The notes under the pieces were generated by a model that had not been told where the DNA came from, did not search any database, and worked only from the letters and a program-made list of their open reading frames with translations. From Bacteroidota bacterium (lineage in GTDB: Bacteria; Bacteroidota; Bacteroidia; Bacteroidales; JACABE01), in contig JAPLDQ010000035.1 in NCBI GenBank assembly GCA_026391675.1, positions 1 to 64,000 of the forward strand: 64,000 bases of DNA. The letters are read 5' to 3'. A program made the translations under genes and the position numbers. This document shows, one piece after another, positions 8,846-16,769 of this stretch. How positions within the stretch are numbered: the first letter of the stretch is position 1; each line of letters opens with the position of its first letter.

Positions 8846-8851
8846 ATTAAT

Positions 8852-10096
8852 TTATTCAGCGCGTTTGTATACGATAGAAACGAGGCTCTTATCATCTCCA
8901 CCCATATTAATGGTTAATCCGTAAGGTCTTTGCGGATCTATTTTAATCTGAGCTTCACCTGCATTGCCTGTTAATTGTTCCCAGATGGTAATCGCCTGAT
9001 GCACGCCGGTTGCACCGGTAGGATGTCCCCAACCAACCAATCCGCCTGTAGTATTAAATGGTATTTTACCTGTACGTGAAGTATGACCTTCCAGAACGAA
9101 ATCAGGACCTTTACCGTGTTCAGCAAAACCGATGGCTTCAGTGGCCATAATACCTGCAATGGTAAAGCAATCGTGACATTCAACCGTTGCCAGTTGTTCT
9201 TTGGTTATACCTGCATTTTCTAAAGCTTTTTTAACAGCATTTTCAGTGGTATTTAATTTTGTATGGTCATCAGGAGCTTTTGTAATGTCTTCTACTGCCT
9301 GTCCGAATCCCATTACTTCAACAGCCTGTGATTTAGGTATACCAATTCTTTTCAGTCCTTCTTCAGAAACAATAGCTATAGCAGAAGCACCATCAGAAAC
9401 TTTTGAACAGTCAAATACATTCAGACTTTCCAGAAATCCTCTTGGGTTGGGTTCTGTCATACCCAGTGCATTTAAATCCTTGACAGTATTATGGTATTCC
9501 TGGGCTGTAGGGCATAAACGGGCATTTTCAACCGCATTTACAAACCATTTTGCCATAGCCATACGTGTTTTTTCTTTACCAAATTTCTCATAGTAAACTT
9601 TTGCCCTGTCGCTGAATTTACCGGGGAAAAAATAGGCATGTCCGTCTTTTCTTTCTTTGGCCCATCCTGCAGCTGCCAGATAATCGGCACAATAAATGGC
9701 TTTAACGGTATTCTGAACTTCAACACCCATTACCAAAACTACATCAGCAGTTTCAGCCAGTATTGATCTTATCCCGGTAACTAATGCCAATGCACCGGTA
9801 GCGCAGGCACCTTCAACCCTGATAGAAGGTTTATAGCGTAATCCTTCATCAATGTATGGAAGAAAAGCTCCCATATTGGCCTGCCTGTTGAAACGAGAAG
9901 CAATAAAGTTTCCGATAACAGCTTCATCCACATTTTGCGGACCACCTATCTTTTTAAGAACAGCCTGTCCGGCTTCTCTCATATATTCTTCCAGGCCGGG
10001 ACGTTCTTTTTTAGGATTAAATTCTTTCCTGCCGGTTCCCATTGAAATGGTATTGTATCCGGCTACCATATATATTTTTCTTCTTAATTTTTGCAT
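8852..10096 (-). CDS. Thiolase family protein (SCP-x/lipid-transfer type acyltransferase)
   Basis: It is predicted to cleave 3-ketoacyl-CoA with CoA, or the reverse. At 414 residues it has VEGACATGALAL with nucleophile Cys98, VECHDCFTIAG near residue 305 and GHPTGATG near 365, where the His is catalytic. The sequence is closer to SCP-x-type thiolases than to classical FadA/PhaA. A purine-rich GGGGAGAAA tract nine bases upstream of the ATG at 10096 supports this start, though a Met at residue 10 is possible. It is third in the operon, after the hydratase and 3-hydroxyacyl-CoA dehydrogenase genes, as expected for the last step of a beta-oxidation turn. Confidence 0.9.
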   Translation of the reverse strand: MQKLRRKIYMVAGYNTISMGTGRKEFNPKKERPGLEEYMREAGQAVLKKIGGPQNVDEAVIGNFIASRFNRQANMGAFLPYIDEGLRYKPSIRVEGACATGALALVTGIRSILAETADVVLVMGVEVQNTVKAIYCADYLAAAGWAKERKDGHAYFFPGKFSDRAKVYYEKFGKEKTRMAMAKWFVNAVENARLCPTAQEYHNTVKDLNALGMTEPNPRGFLESLNVFDCSKVSDGASAIAIVSEEGLKRIGIPKSQAVEVMGFGQAVEDITKAPDDHTKLNTTENAVKKALENAGITKEQLATVECHDCFTIAGIMATEAIGFAEHGKGPDFVLEGHTSRTGKIPFNTTGGLVGWGHPTGATGVHQAITIWEQLTGNAGEAQIKIDPQRPYGLTINMGGDDKSLVSIVYKRAE

Positions 10097-10115
10097 GATA
10101 AATTTCTCCCCTTTG

Positions 10116-11453
10116 TTAGTTCATAAAATTATTGATGGGACCATAAGCGTGGAAAAACCCTGTTTTCAACACTGTATTAACATCTTCGGCAGTAAAGGCA
10201 ACCTTGTCGGCAACTAATTTTTCAGCTATTGCCTTGGAACGTAAGAAATAAGTCGTTGCAATTCCCGCGCCCATAGTTGATGCTGCTTTTACTTCATGAA
10301 AATAAGATGTAAAATAATCATCCATACCCGGTTTTCCAACTACGGTTTTCCATGGTTTTACTGTAGCAGGTGCATCACCCAATTTACTGTCGCAATTTTG
10401 CTGTAAACCTTCAATAGCGACATATTCTTTTTTATTAATATCATAAATGGCAACCACTTTACCTTTTTCGTATTTCAGAAAACCGTTTTTCTGCGAACCA
10501 TCAGCATTCTGACCGCCTTTAACACCTATTTCTATCATTTTGTCCAGTAAATTGCTGTGAAGATCTTCATCGGGTAAATAAGGATTCATAACACTCATAA
10601 TATAGGAACAAACATCTATTCCGACATAATCAATCAACTGGAAAATGCCCATAGGTCTGATTAAATAGTCCTGGGTAATTTTGTTAATCATATAAACAGA
10701 TTCAGCAAACGAATAATTGGCTGTAAGTTTTTCAGCTTCTTTTATACCATGTAGTGCATCGCGCATAAAATGGCCATTGCCAATAAATCCGGCAAAATCA
10801 TGAGAAGGAACCACAGTTTTTCTTAAATTCTTTGAGAACTGAAGTGCAAATTCATTTAATTCATCTTGTGTATTATCAGTTTTAATAATTTCAACCAGTT
10901 TCTGAACTGCAGGCGGGTTGTAGAAGTGAACACCCAAAACCCGGCCGTTTAATTTTGCATTTTTATCCAGTTCATTGATTGGTATGGAAGATGTATTGGT
11001 AAAAAACCAGGGTTGTTTGCTGCTATTTTCATTGATTTGTGAAAATATTCTGGTTTTTAAAGCAGGATCTTCTTTTATGGCTTCAAATATCAGGCCTGAA
11101 TGATAAGCCACTTCAATATGTATCGAAGGGCGGATTATCAACATCACATCGTCCACATACTGGTTGATGATTTCGCTGTTTTCTATCAAATCAGCTCTGT
11201 GATGATAAACGGCACGCAAAGCGATAATTTTTTTCTCAGCAGCTTTAAAAACCTGAGCTCTGATGTATTTCATCAGGCCAAATAATGCTTCACTTGAAAC
11301 ATCTATAGCATTGATAACAAAGTGTTTTCCTTTGTTTTCCGGTTTCAGACTTAAATCTGCCATTTCAATTGCTGTGAGCAGCAGTATTCCGCTCCCCATT
11401 TTCCCGGCAGCACCTAAAACCGATACGTTTTCTAATCTATCAGTATAATTCAT
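10116..11453 (-). CDS. 3-hydroxyacyl-CoA dehydrogenase family protein
   Basis: It is predicted to oxidise 3-hydroxyacyl-CoA to 3-ketoacyl-CoA with NAD. The protein is 445 residues, longer than single-domain HBD enzymes (about 280). The N-terminal Rossmann motif is GAAGKMGSG near residue 14. The catalytic His is probably in LGVHFYNPPAVQKLVEI near 190, and a C-terminal 3HCDH domain follows (DFAGFIGNGHFMRD, then RPMGIFQLIDYVGIDVC). Extra length lies between the Rossmann glycines and the substrate region and at the C-terminus. It lies between the hydratase and thiolase genes in the same direction. Confidence 0.9.
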   Translation of the reverse strand: MNYTDRLENVSVLGAAGKMGSGILLLTAIEMADLSLKPENKGKHFVINAIDVSSEALFGLMKYIRAQVFKAAEKKIIALRAVYHHRADLIENSEIINQYVDDVMLIIRPSIHIEVAYHSGLIFEAIKEDPALKTRIFSQINENSSKQPWFFTNTSSIPINELDKNAKLNGRVLGVHFYNPPAVQKLVEIIKTDNTQDELNEFALQFSKNLRKTVVPSHDFAGFIGNGHFMRDALHGIKEAEKLTANYSFAESVYMINKITQDYLIRPMGIFQLIDYVGIDVCSYIMSVMNPYLPDEDLHSNLLDKMIEIGVKGGQNADGSQKNGFLKYEKGKVVAIYDINKKEYVAIEGLQQNCDSKLGDAPATVKPWKTVVGKPGMDDYFTSYFHEVKAASTMGAGIATTYFLRSKAIAEKLVADKVAFTAEDVNTVLKTGFFHAYGPINNFMN

Positions 11454-11496
11454 AATTTTTCAGATTAATTGTTTTATTTATTTTTCTCCTTTTTTT

Positions 11497-12267
11497 TTAC
11501 CAGTTTGGTTTCCTTTTTTCCAGAAAGGCTTGCATGCCTTCGCCTGATTCACCATTACCGAATGATTTACCAAAATAATCAGCTTCCAGATTACAGCCAT
11601 CTTCAAATGCAATATTAAAACCCTTACGAGTAACCAGTTTTACATTTTCAACTGCCTTGCTGCCCTTGGAGGCAATTTTTTCGGCCATTTCCATAACAAC
11701 CTTCATCAGCTCTTCGGCTTCCACTACTTTTTGAACCAATCCCATGCGCAACGCTTCTTCTGCTGAAATAACATCAGCCGTCATCAATAAATACAAGGCA
11801 TCTCCCATGCCAACCAGTCTCGATAACCTTTGTGTTCCGGCATAACCAGGTATCAAACCAAGGTTAACCTCAGGTTGACCAAACTTAGCCTTATTGCTGG
11901 CAATCCTGAAATCGCACGACATGGCAAATTCGCAACCACCACCCAATGCAAAACCATTAACAGCAGCAATTACAGGAATTTTTAATGCTTCCAGCCGGTT
12001 GAATACTTTTTGTCCTTTGATTGAAAAAGCTTTTGCCTCTTCACTATTCATATTAGACATTTCAGCAATATCGGCACCGGCAACAAAAGCCTTACCTTCG
12101 CCGGTAATTACCATTACTTTTAGCTGTGATTGATTTTCAACCCAGTCCAGAAAAAGATTGAGTTCATCAAATACCAGTGAATTTAAGGCATTTAAAGCTT
12201 CAGGCCTTGCAATTGAAAGGCAAACAATAGCATTTGTTGTATTAACGTTTATTGTTTTATAATCCAT
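11497..12267 (-). CDS. Enoyl-CoA hydratase (crotonase family)
   Basis: The enzyme hydrates trans-2-enoyl-CoA to 3-hydroxyacyl-CoA. It is 256 residues, normal for short-chain crotonases. The oxyanion segment GKAFVAGADIAEM is near residue 58. The two glutamates of the family are visible in GGGCEFAMSCD (near 110) and FGQPEVNLGLIPG (near 133). It is the first gene of the operon running to etfA at 3963. Minus-strand TAnnTTTG matches lie upstream. Confidence 0.93.
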   Translation of the reverse strand: MDYKTINVNTTNAIVCLSIARPEALNALNSLVFDELNLFLDWVENQSQLKVMVITGEGKAFVAGADIAEMSNMNSEEAKAFSIKGQKVFNRLEALKIPVIAAVNGFALGGGCEFAMSCDFRIASNKAKFGQPEVNLGLIPGYAGTQRLSRLVGMGDALYLLMTADVISAEEALRMGLVQKVVEAEELMKVVMEMAEKIASKGSKAVENVKLVTRKGFNIAFEDGCNLEADYFGKSFGNGESGEGMQAFLEKRKPNW

Positions 12268-12436
12268 TGTTTATATATTTTTTTATAAAAAATTGTGTGC
12301 AGCGGTTTTCCTTATACTCAGAAAAAGAAGATAATTTTAATTCTTCTTTATTTCAGTTAATCTGTATAAAAATATTAAAATAAGTATGGAAAATCCCTCA
12401 AGTAAAAAACAAAAATAATAAAATTTTTAAAATAAA

Positions 12437-12444
12437 CAAATCTA
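12437..12444 (-). promoter_or_regulatory. Candidate -7 element of the acyl-CoA operon
   Basis: The minus strand reads TAGATTTG, a TAnnTTTG match about 170 bases upstream of the enoyl-CoA hydratase start. A second match, TATTTTTG, lies at 12410-12417. The long leader (12268-12436) shows no recognised riboswitch. Confidence 0.35.
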
Positions 12445-12484
12445 AAGCGGGGAAGTTCTGCATTTTAACAATTTGTTTAAATAA

Positions 12485-12516
12485 AAAACGTCAACTACTC
12501 TGGTAATTGACGTTTT
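12485..12516 (-). terminator. Terminator after tRNA-Arg
   Basis: The arms AAAACGTCAA (12485-12494) and TTGACGTTTT (12507-12516) form a perfect stem that ends in a T tract on the minus strand, five bases beyond the tRNA 3' end. Confidence 0.85.
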
Positions 12517-12520
12517 AAAG

Positions 12521-12594
12521 TGACCCCGACAGGATTCAAACCTGTAACCTTCTGATCCGTAGTCAGATACTCTATTCAGTTGAGCTACGGGGCC
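12521..12594 (-). tRNA. tRNA-Arg (anticodon ACG)
   Basis: This 74-base cloverleaf lies on the minus strand. The seven-pair acceptor stem has 5' arm GGCCCCG and 3' arm CGGGGTC, and the discriminator is A. The anticodon loop CTACGGA gives anticodon ACG (read as ICG). The T arm contains GGTTTGAATCC. CCA is not encoded. A promoter element and a terminator flank it. Confidence 0.95.
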
Positions 12595-12606
12595 TTTTTG
12601 AGGCTG

Positions 12607-12614
12607 CAAAGATA
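12607..12614 (-). promoter_or_regulatory. -7 element of tRNA-Arg
   Basis: The minus strand reads TATCTTTG, a full TAnnTTTG match, 12 bases before the mature tRNA 5' end. It is the same octamer as at tRNA-Leu (44345-44352). Confidence 0.75.
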
Positions 12615-12675
12615 CTAAAATAATTTTTTATTGTTTCAAATTTTAAAACTTTTTTGGATATAAATACGTTATACC

Positions 12676-12706
12676 TTGTGCATAAGCAAAATTTCTTGTA
12701 GGTTTG
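12676..12706 (+). promoter_or_regulatory. Bacteroidota-type promoter, porin-like gene
   Basis: A -33 TTG (12676-12678) is separated by 20 bases from TAGGTTTG (12699-12706), a full TAnnTTTG match. The ATG at 12734 lies 27 bases downstream. Confidence 0.7.
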
Positions 12707-12733
12707 TACAATAATTAAATAGCTGTATAACGA

Positions 12734-13654
12734 ATGATACTTCAAAAGAAAATTGTCTGGATTATCGCATTGTTAGTTCTACAAAACTTTGGTTTTGCAC
12801 AATTTTCTTTTACAAAAAAACCGCTGCTTCCTCCGCTTGATATTGAAAATAACAGCTTAAATTCAGAGAGCAAGAAATTTGGAGAGCCCGACCGCCGTGG
12901 ACTGGTATTTGGCTTTAATATGGGGATGTTCAAAGGAAATGGATTTTCTGCTTTATACTATAATGGTGCTCCTGCAAATGAGAACAATATCAATTTTATT
13001 ATCAATAACCCCTATTACCACGAAGAAATCAGGCACAAAGTGAATGAACATAATTTTTCACTTTATAGTTGGCCAACAACCATGTCATATGATATTACCA
13101 TTCTGGCAGGTTTTTATGCCCGTTATAATGTTACCAATACCCTGGGCTATTTTATGCAGTTTAATATTGCCCGGTTAAATACAACCGGACAATTTGCCCT
13201 TAGCATTGATTCGGTTAACTTTACTTCCGAACCATCATTGAGGTACTATTCTATATACGGTCAGGAACAGCGGACTTATATCGATATCGGAGTACAGAAA
13301 CAATGGTATTTAGGTGAAATAAGTAATATTTTTGCTGAAGGGGGAATAAATTTTACAAGCGTTTTGGTAAAAAAATCTGCTATTTCCATCGAAAATACCG
13401 AATACAGTCTGGTTAACGTATATGGAAGTCAGCAATACATACCCAATTCAGGCTTACAACCTTATGATGTAAGACAGGGTGGTGTTGGTATTGGATTTTT
13501 TTGTGGTGGTGGTATAAGTGTATACTTTAATAATAATGTTAGCGTTGAACCTGGGTTTAACCTTTATTACCAGAGTATCAACTTAACAGATTACGAAAAT
13601 TACCGCCTTAATTACAGCATTTTTGTAAGACTGGTATTGCGTAATTTCTTATAG
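12734..13654 (+). CDS. Secreted outer-membrane beta-barrel-like protein
   Basis: This 306-residue protein has a classical signal peptide (MILQKKIVWIIALLVLQ, cleavage after GFAQ). The mature part is rich in alternating aromatic/polar strands and Gly-rich turns (VFGFNMGMFKGNGF, GVGIGFFCGGGISVYF) and ends in a phenylalanine-rich strand (IFVRLVLRNFL), consistent with a small beta-barrel or porin-like fold. No family could be named. It lies ten bases upstream of a GNAT gene, so the two are probably cotranscribed. Confidence 0.8.
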   Translation: MILQKKIVWIIALLVLQNFGFAQFSFTKKPLLPPLDIENNSLNSESKKFGEPDRRGLVFGFNMGMFKGNGFSALYYNGAPANENNINFIINNPYYHEEIRHKVNEHNFSLYSWPTTMSYDITILAGFYARYNVTNTLGYFMQFNIARLNTTGQFALSIDSVNFTSEPSLRYYSIYGQEQRTYIDIGVQKQWYLGEISNIFAEGGINFTSVLVKKSAISIENTEYSLVNVYGSQQYIPNSGLQPYDVRQGGVGIGFFCGGGISVYFNNNVSVEPGFNLYYQSINLTDYENYRLNYSIFVRLVLRNFL

Positions 13655-13664
13655 TCTGTTAATT

Positions 13665-14201
13665 ATGATACAACTTCAAAAACTAAGCGTTGAAGATAAA
13701 AAACAACTTAAAGTAATAAAAAAAATCTACGAAACCTCTTTCCCACCCAACGAAAGAAGAGATTTTAAAAAAATACTCCTTTTGCTTTCAGATGACAGAT
13801 TTAATATATCTGCCATTTTATTTGAGGATGAAGTAGTCGGAATGCTGTCTGACTGGGATTTCAAGACATTTACTTATATTGAACATTTCGCTATTTCACC
13901 TGACATCAGGGGGAATGGTCTGGGAAGTTATGTTTTAAATAATTTTATTCTGATTAATGATAAGCTGGTTGTGTTAGAAGTTGAAATACCAGAGGATGAA
14001 AATTCATATAAAAGAATAATGTTTTATGAACGCTTCGGATTTAATGTTTGTAAGGAAACCTATATTCAACCGCCTTATGATGAAGGTAAAGAAGCCGTTC
14101 CCATGTTAATAATGATAAACCGTGAACCGGATACATCTTTGCCTTTCAAACAGATTGAAAAAACTTTACATCAGGAAGTTTATGGCTTTTCTAATGAATG
14201 A
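13665..14201 (+). CDS. GNAT family N-acetyltransferase
   Basis: This 178-residue cytosolic protein has the GNAT core. A strand DWDFKTFTYIEHFAISPDIR is followed by RGNGLGSYVL near residue 85, the R/QxxGxG/A acetyl-CoA pyrophosphate loop, and later by MFYERFGF. The acceptor is unknown. It is cotranscribed with the preceding membrane protein and followed by a terminator. Confidence 0.88.
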   Translation: MIQLQKLSVEDKKQLKVIKKIYETSFPPNERRDFKKILLLLSDDRFNISAILFEDEVVGMLSDWDFKTFTYIEHFAISPDIRGNGLGSYVLNNFILINDKLVVLEVEIPEDENSYKRIMFYERFGFNVCKETYIQPPYDEGKEAVPMLIMINREPDTSLPFKQIEKTLHQEVYGFSNE

Positions 14202-14211
14202 TTATAATTAA

Positions 14212-14241
14212 AAAAGGTACAATATTGCTACTGTACCTTTT
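14212..14241 (+). terminator. Terminator after the GNAT gene
   Basis: The arms AAAAGGTACA (14212-14221) and TGTACCTTTT (14232-14241) form a perfect ten-pair stem. It lies between convergent genes and could serve both strands. Confidence 0.8.
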
Positions 14242-14277
14242 CTAAAAAAACCAATCAATTCAAATTAACACAAAAAA

Positions 14278-14784
14278 TCAATTCTTAAACTCTTTTAAGT
14301 TGTCCATCAACTTTTTACGAGTAAAGAATATCCTGCTTTTAACCGTACCTATTGAAAGGTCGAGGTTTTCAGCAATTTCTTTATATTTATAACCAGCATT
14401 GTGCATTTCAAAAGGCACACGATGATCTTCTTCCAGTTTGTTTATACTTCTTTCAATTTCTTTGGTAAAAATTTCTGATTCAGGTGAACCCATGGTTGAT
14501 TTACGGGAAATATTCATAAAATATAAATCGTCTGTATTATCTATTATAGTATTAGCTTTAGCATTGCGACGATAATTATTAATAAAGGTATTTTTCATTA
14601 TCGTATAAGTCCATGCTTTTAAATTTGTATTTGTTTCAAATTTATCTTTATATGTAATTGCCTTAACGTAAGTATCTTGCACTAAATCCTTTGCATCTTC
14701 ACGGTTCATGGTTAAAGAATAAGCAAAATATTCAAGGCTGTCTTTTAAGCCTAATAAACTGTGGTTAAATTCTTTTGCTGTCAT
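14278..14784 (-). CDS. RNA polymerase sigma factor, ECF subfamily
   Basis: The 168-residue sigma-70 family protein has region 2 (EDAKDLVQDTYVKAI then NLKAWTYTIMKNTFINNYRR) and region 4 (VPFEMHNAGYKYKEIAENL then SIGTVKSRIFFTRKKL). The frame is open up to 14844, but the start at 14784 (MTAKEFNHS) is preferred. It fits ECF length, and a promoter-like element at 14820-14827 would lie downstream of the longer start. No anti-sigma gene is adjacent. A MerR/CarH-like regulator gene lies immediately upstream in the same direction, and a 12-base inverted repeat brackets the promoter. Confidence 0.88.
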   Translation of the reverse strand: MTAKEFNHSLLGLKDSLEYFAYSLTMNREDAKDLVQDTYVKAITYKDKFETNTNLKAWTYTIMKNTFINNYRRNAKANTIIDNTDDLYFMNISRKSTMGSPESEIFTKEIERSINKLEEDHRVPFEMHNAGYKYKEIAENLDLSIGTVKSRIFFTRKKLMDNLKEFKN

Positions 14785-14808
14785 ATCTGTATATATTATA
14801 ATTTCAAA

Positions 14809-14847
14809 TTTTTGTTTAACAAAAGTAGTACTATTGTTAAACAAAAA
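14809..14847 (-). promoter_or_regulatory. Inverted-repeat operator over the sigma factor promoter
   Basis: The arms TTTTTGTTTAAC (14809-14820) and GTTAAACAAAAA (14836-14847) are perfect reverse complements separated by 15 bases. The minus-strand -7 match TACTTTTG (14820-14827) lies in the spacer and left arm, and the right arm contains a TTTG that could act as -33. The neighbouring MerR-type protein is the obvious candidate ligand. Confidence 0.55.
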
Positions 14848-15001
14848 AAAATTATTTTTACTTTTTTTTGTTAAAATAATTTAAATATTTTAAGATATAA
14901 GCATTAAATACCTGATAATAATGGATTTCGGGTTAAAAAAATTTTTTTATATTTGTTTAAATATTTTAATAATAAGATAAACAAAAAAAAATGGAAAGAA
15001 A

Positions 15002-15883
15002 TTAAATTTTATCAATAATTGCCTTAAATTCAGCCAATGAAGTGATTTTATGCATTTTTCCGGGAAGGACATCCTGGTAATTATTTATTTGTTTACCGGC
15101 CAGAAAAAATTCCTGATTTGGAAATAAATTGGAAAGTTTAGTCAAATAAAGTTTTAATTCTGCTTCAGATTGTGGTATATTAATACAGCTAAACAAATAA
15201 TCAGGATTTTTTATACTGATTATTTCCTTTAAATCTAAAAAAGGTATGGATTGACCAAGGTATATAATTTTATGCCCGCTTTTGCGAATGATATACCTGA
15301 AAAATAATAACTCTATTTCATGGTATTCATCTTTTGGCAGGTACATTACAAAAAGCTTTGAATTATTATTCGGCTGAAAATACAAACTATCAATAGCAAC
15401 CAGTAATTTCTGGCGTAGGATATTCATCACAAAGCGCTCATGAGCAGTATTGATATTACCCATTTGCCATAATAATCCCAAACGTTCCATAAAGGGAAAT
15501 ATCACTTCTATGATGGTTTTTTCGAAACCTCTGTCTAATGTGGCATTTGATAGTATTGAATGAAATTTTTTATCATCCAGATCCGTCATTGCTACTATCA
15601 ACTGGTCAATCTGGGTATTCGATTCATTGGGTTTCCGGTACAGTTCGATTAACTTATCATTTAAATCCTCAAAAGTCAGATTGGAAAGTGATGAAATTTT
15701 AACTCCATTTTTCACCAATGATGCAACATTCATTAATTTTTTTAAATCCATATCAGTATAAAAGCGGATATTGGTAGAAGTTCTGTGAGGATTTACTATT
15801 TCATAGCGCTTCTCCCAGATTCTAATGGTATGTGCTTTTATACCGGTAAGTTTTTCGAGATCTTTAATTGAATATTGAATCAT
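15002..15883 (-). CDS. MerR family regulator, CarH/LitR-like
   Basis: The protein has 293 residues. The N-terminal MerR winged helix-turn-helix is clear (IKDLEKLTGIKAHTIRIWEKRY, then INRFYTD-like NIRFYTD). The C-terminal part has the layout of cobalamin-binding MerR light sensors, with a helical bundle (LGLLWQMGNINTAHER near residue 135) and a Rossmann-like domain (YLPKDEYHEIEL near 185). The B12 residues are only partly kept. The lower-ligand motif is EYHEIE instead of E/DxHxxG, so His stays and Gly is lost. The EH pair after the Trp is ER. It may bind another ligand or none. It probably controls the ECF sigma gene downstream. Confidence 0.85.
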   Translation of the reverse strand: MIQYSIKDLEKLTGIKAHTIRIWEKRYEIVNPHRTSTNIRFYTDMDLKKLMNVASLVKNGVKISSLSNLTFEDLNDKLIELYRKPNESNTQIDQLIVAMTDLDDKKFHSILSNATLDRGFEKTIIEVIFPFMERLGLLWQMGNINTAHERFVMNILRQKLLVAIDSLYFQPNNNSKLFVMYLPKDEYHEIELLFFRYIIRKSGHKIIYLGQSIPFLDLKEIISIKNPDYLFSCINIPQSEAELKLYLTKLSNLFPNQEFFLAGKQINNYQDVLPGKMHKITSLAEFKAIIDKI

Positions 15884-16003
15884 ATAATGCTATTGCACTT
15901 AAGGTATTATCAAAAACAATAAAAATTAAAAAAAGTTTTTACAAATCTGATTTATTCATAAAAATTAAATGCAAATGTATTAATTTCGCTTCAAACAATA
16001 CAA

Positions 16004-16705
16004 ATGGACACGCTGAACCAAAAAATAACTATAAAAAACTGGGCTGAAGATGACCGTCCGCGTGAAAAGCTCAAATTAAAAGGGCGTTCATCGTTAAGTG
16101 ATGCCGAATTAATCGCTATATTAATAGGTTCCGGAAACAACGAAGAATCTGCTGTTGATTTATCTAAACGGATTTTAAAATCAGCCAATGACAATCTTAT
16201 TGAGTTGTCAAAATTAAGCCTCAACGATCTTGTTAAGAATTTTAAAGGTATTGGCGAAGCCAAGGCAATTAGTATTATTGCTGCATTGGAACTTGGAAAA
16301 CGCAGAAGAAGTGCCGAAGTAATCGAAAAAAAGAAAATAAATTCGAGCAAAGATGCGTTTGAACTGTTATATTCTATGGTTTCCGACCAGTTTTACGAAG
16401 AATTCTGGATTATCATGCTCAATAAAGCCAATAAAGTAATTAAATATGAATGTATCAGCGAAGGCGGAACTGCAGGAACAGTAGCTGATCCAAAACGGAT
16501 ATTTAAACAGGCACTCGAAAATAATGCATCATCGCTGATATTGTGTCACAATCATCCTTCGGGGAATTTAAAACCAAGCCAGGCTGATATTATGCTGACA
16601 AGAAAACTGAAAACTTCGGGTGAATTGTTGGAAATTCTGGTTGTTGACCATATTATTATAGGTGACGATAATTATTATAGCTTTGCAGACGAAGGAATAC
16701 TTTAA
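16004..16705 (+). CDS. radC: RadC family protein, JAB/MPN domain
   Basis: At 233 residues it matches RadC. An N-terminal helix-hairpin-helix region (SDAELIAILIGSG then LVKNFKGIGEAKAISIIAALELG) precedes a C-terminal JAMM metalloprotease-like domain with CHNHPSGNLKPSQAD near residue 185, the HxHxnS/T-type zinc motif. The historical DNA-repair role is uncertain. It is first in a plus-strand run (16004-20927) with short spacers. Confidence 0.93.
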   Translation: MDTLNQKITIKNWAEDDRPREKLKLKGRSSLSDAELIAILIGSGNNEESAVDLSKRILKSANDNLIELSKLSLNDLVKNFKGIGEAKAISIIAALELGKRRRSAEVIEKKKINSSKDAFELLYSMVSDQFYEEFWIIMLNKANKVIKYECISEGGTAGTVADPKRIFKQALENNASSLILCHNHPSGNLKPSQADIMLTRKLKTSGELLEILVVDHIIIGDDNYYSFADEGIL

Positions 16706-16769
16706 GTTTGTAAAATTTGTAAAGTTCATTAAGTAAAAAGTATTAGAATATTAATAAACAATACACTAA

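Noticed and set aside
12268-12480. Riboswitch in the long leader of the acyl-CoA operon
   Set aside because: The sequence is low-complexity AT-rich without a conserved stem-rich core that I can recognise.
14785-14844. N-terminal extension of the ECF sigma factor
   Set aside because: The extension lies over the dyad and -7 element and has no family homology. The 14784 start gives a normal ECF length.
14945-15000. TATATTTG on the plus strand followed by a short ATG frame (ATGGAAAGAAATTAA)
   Set aside because: The frame has four codons, and the next plus-strand gene is 1 kb away behind the MerR gene. Chance match in AT-rich DNA is likely.
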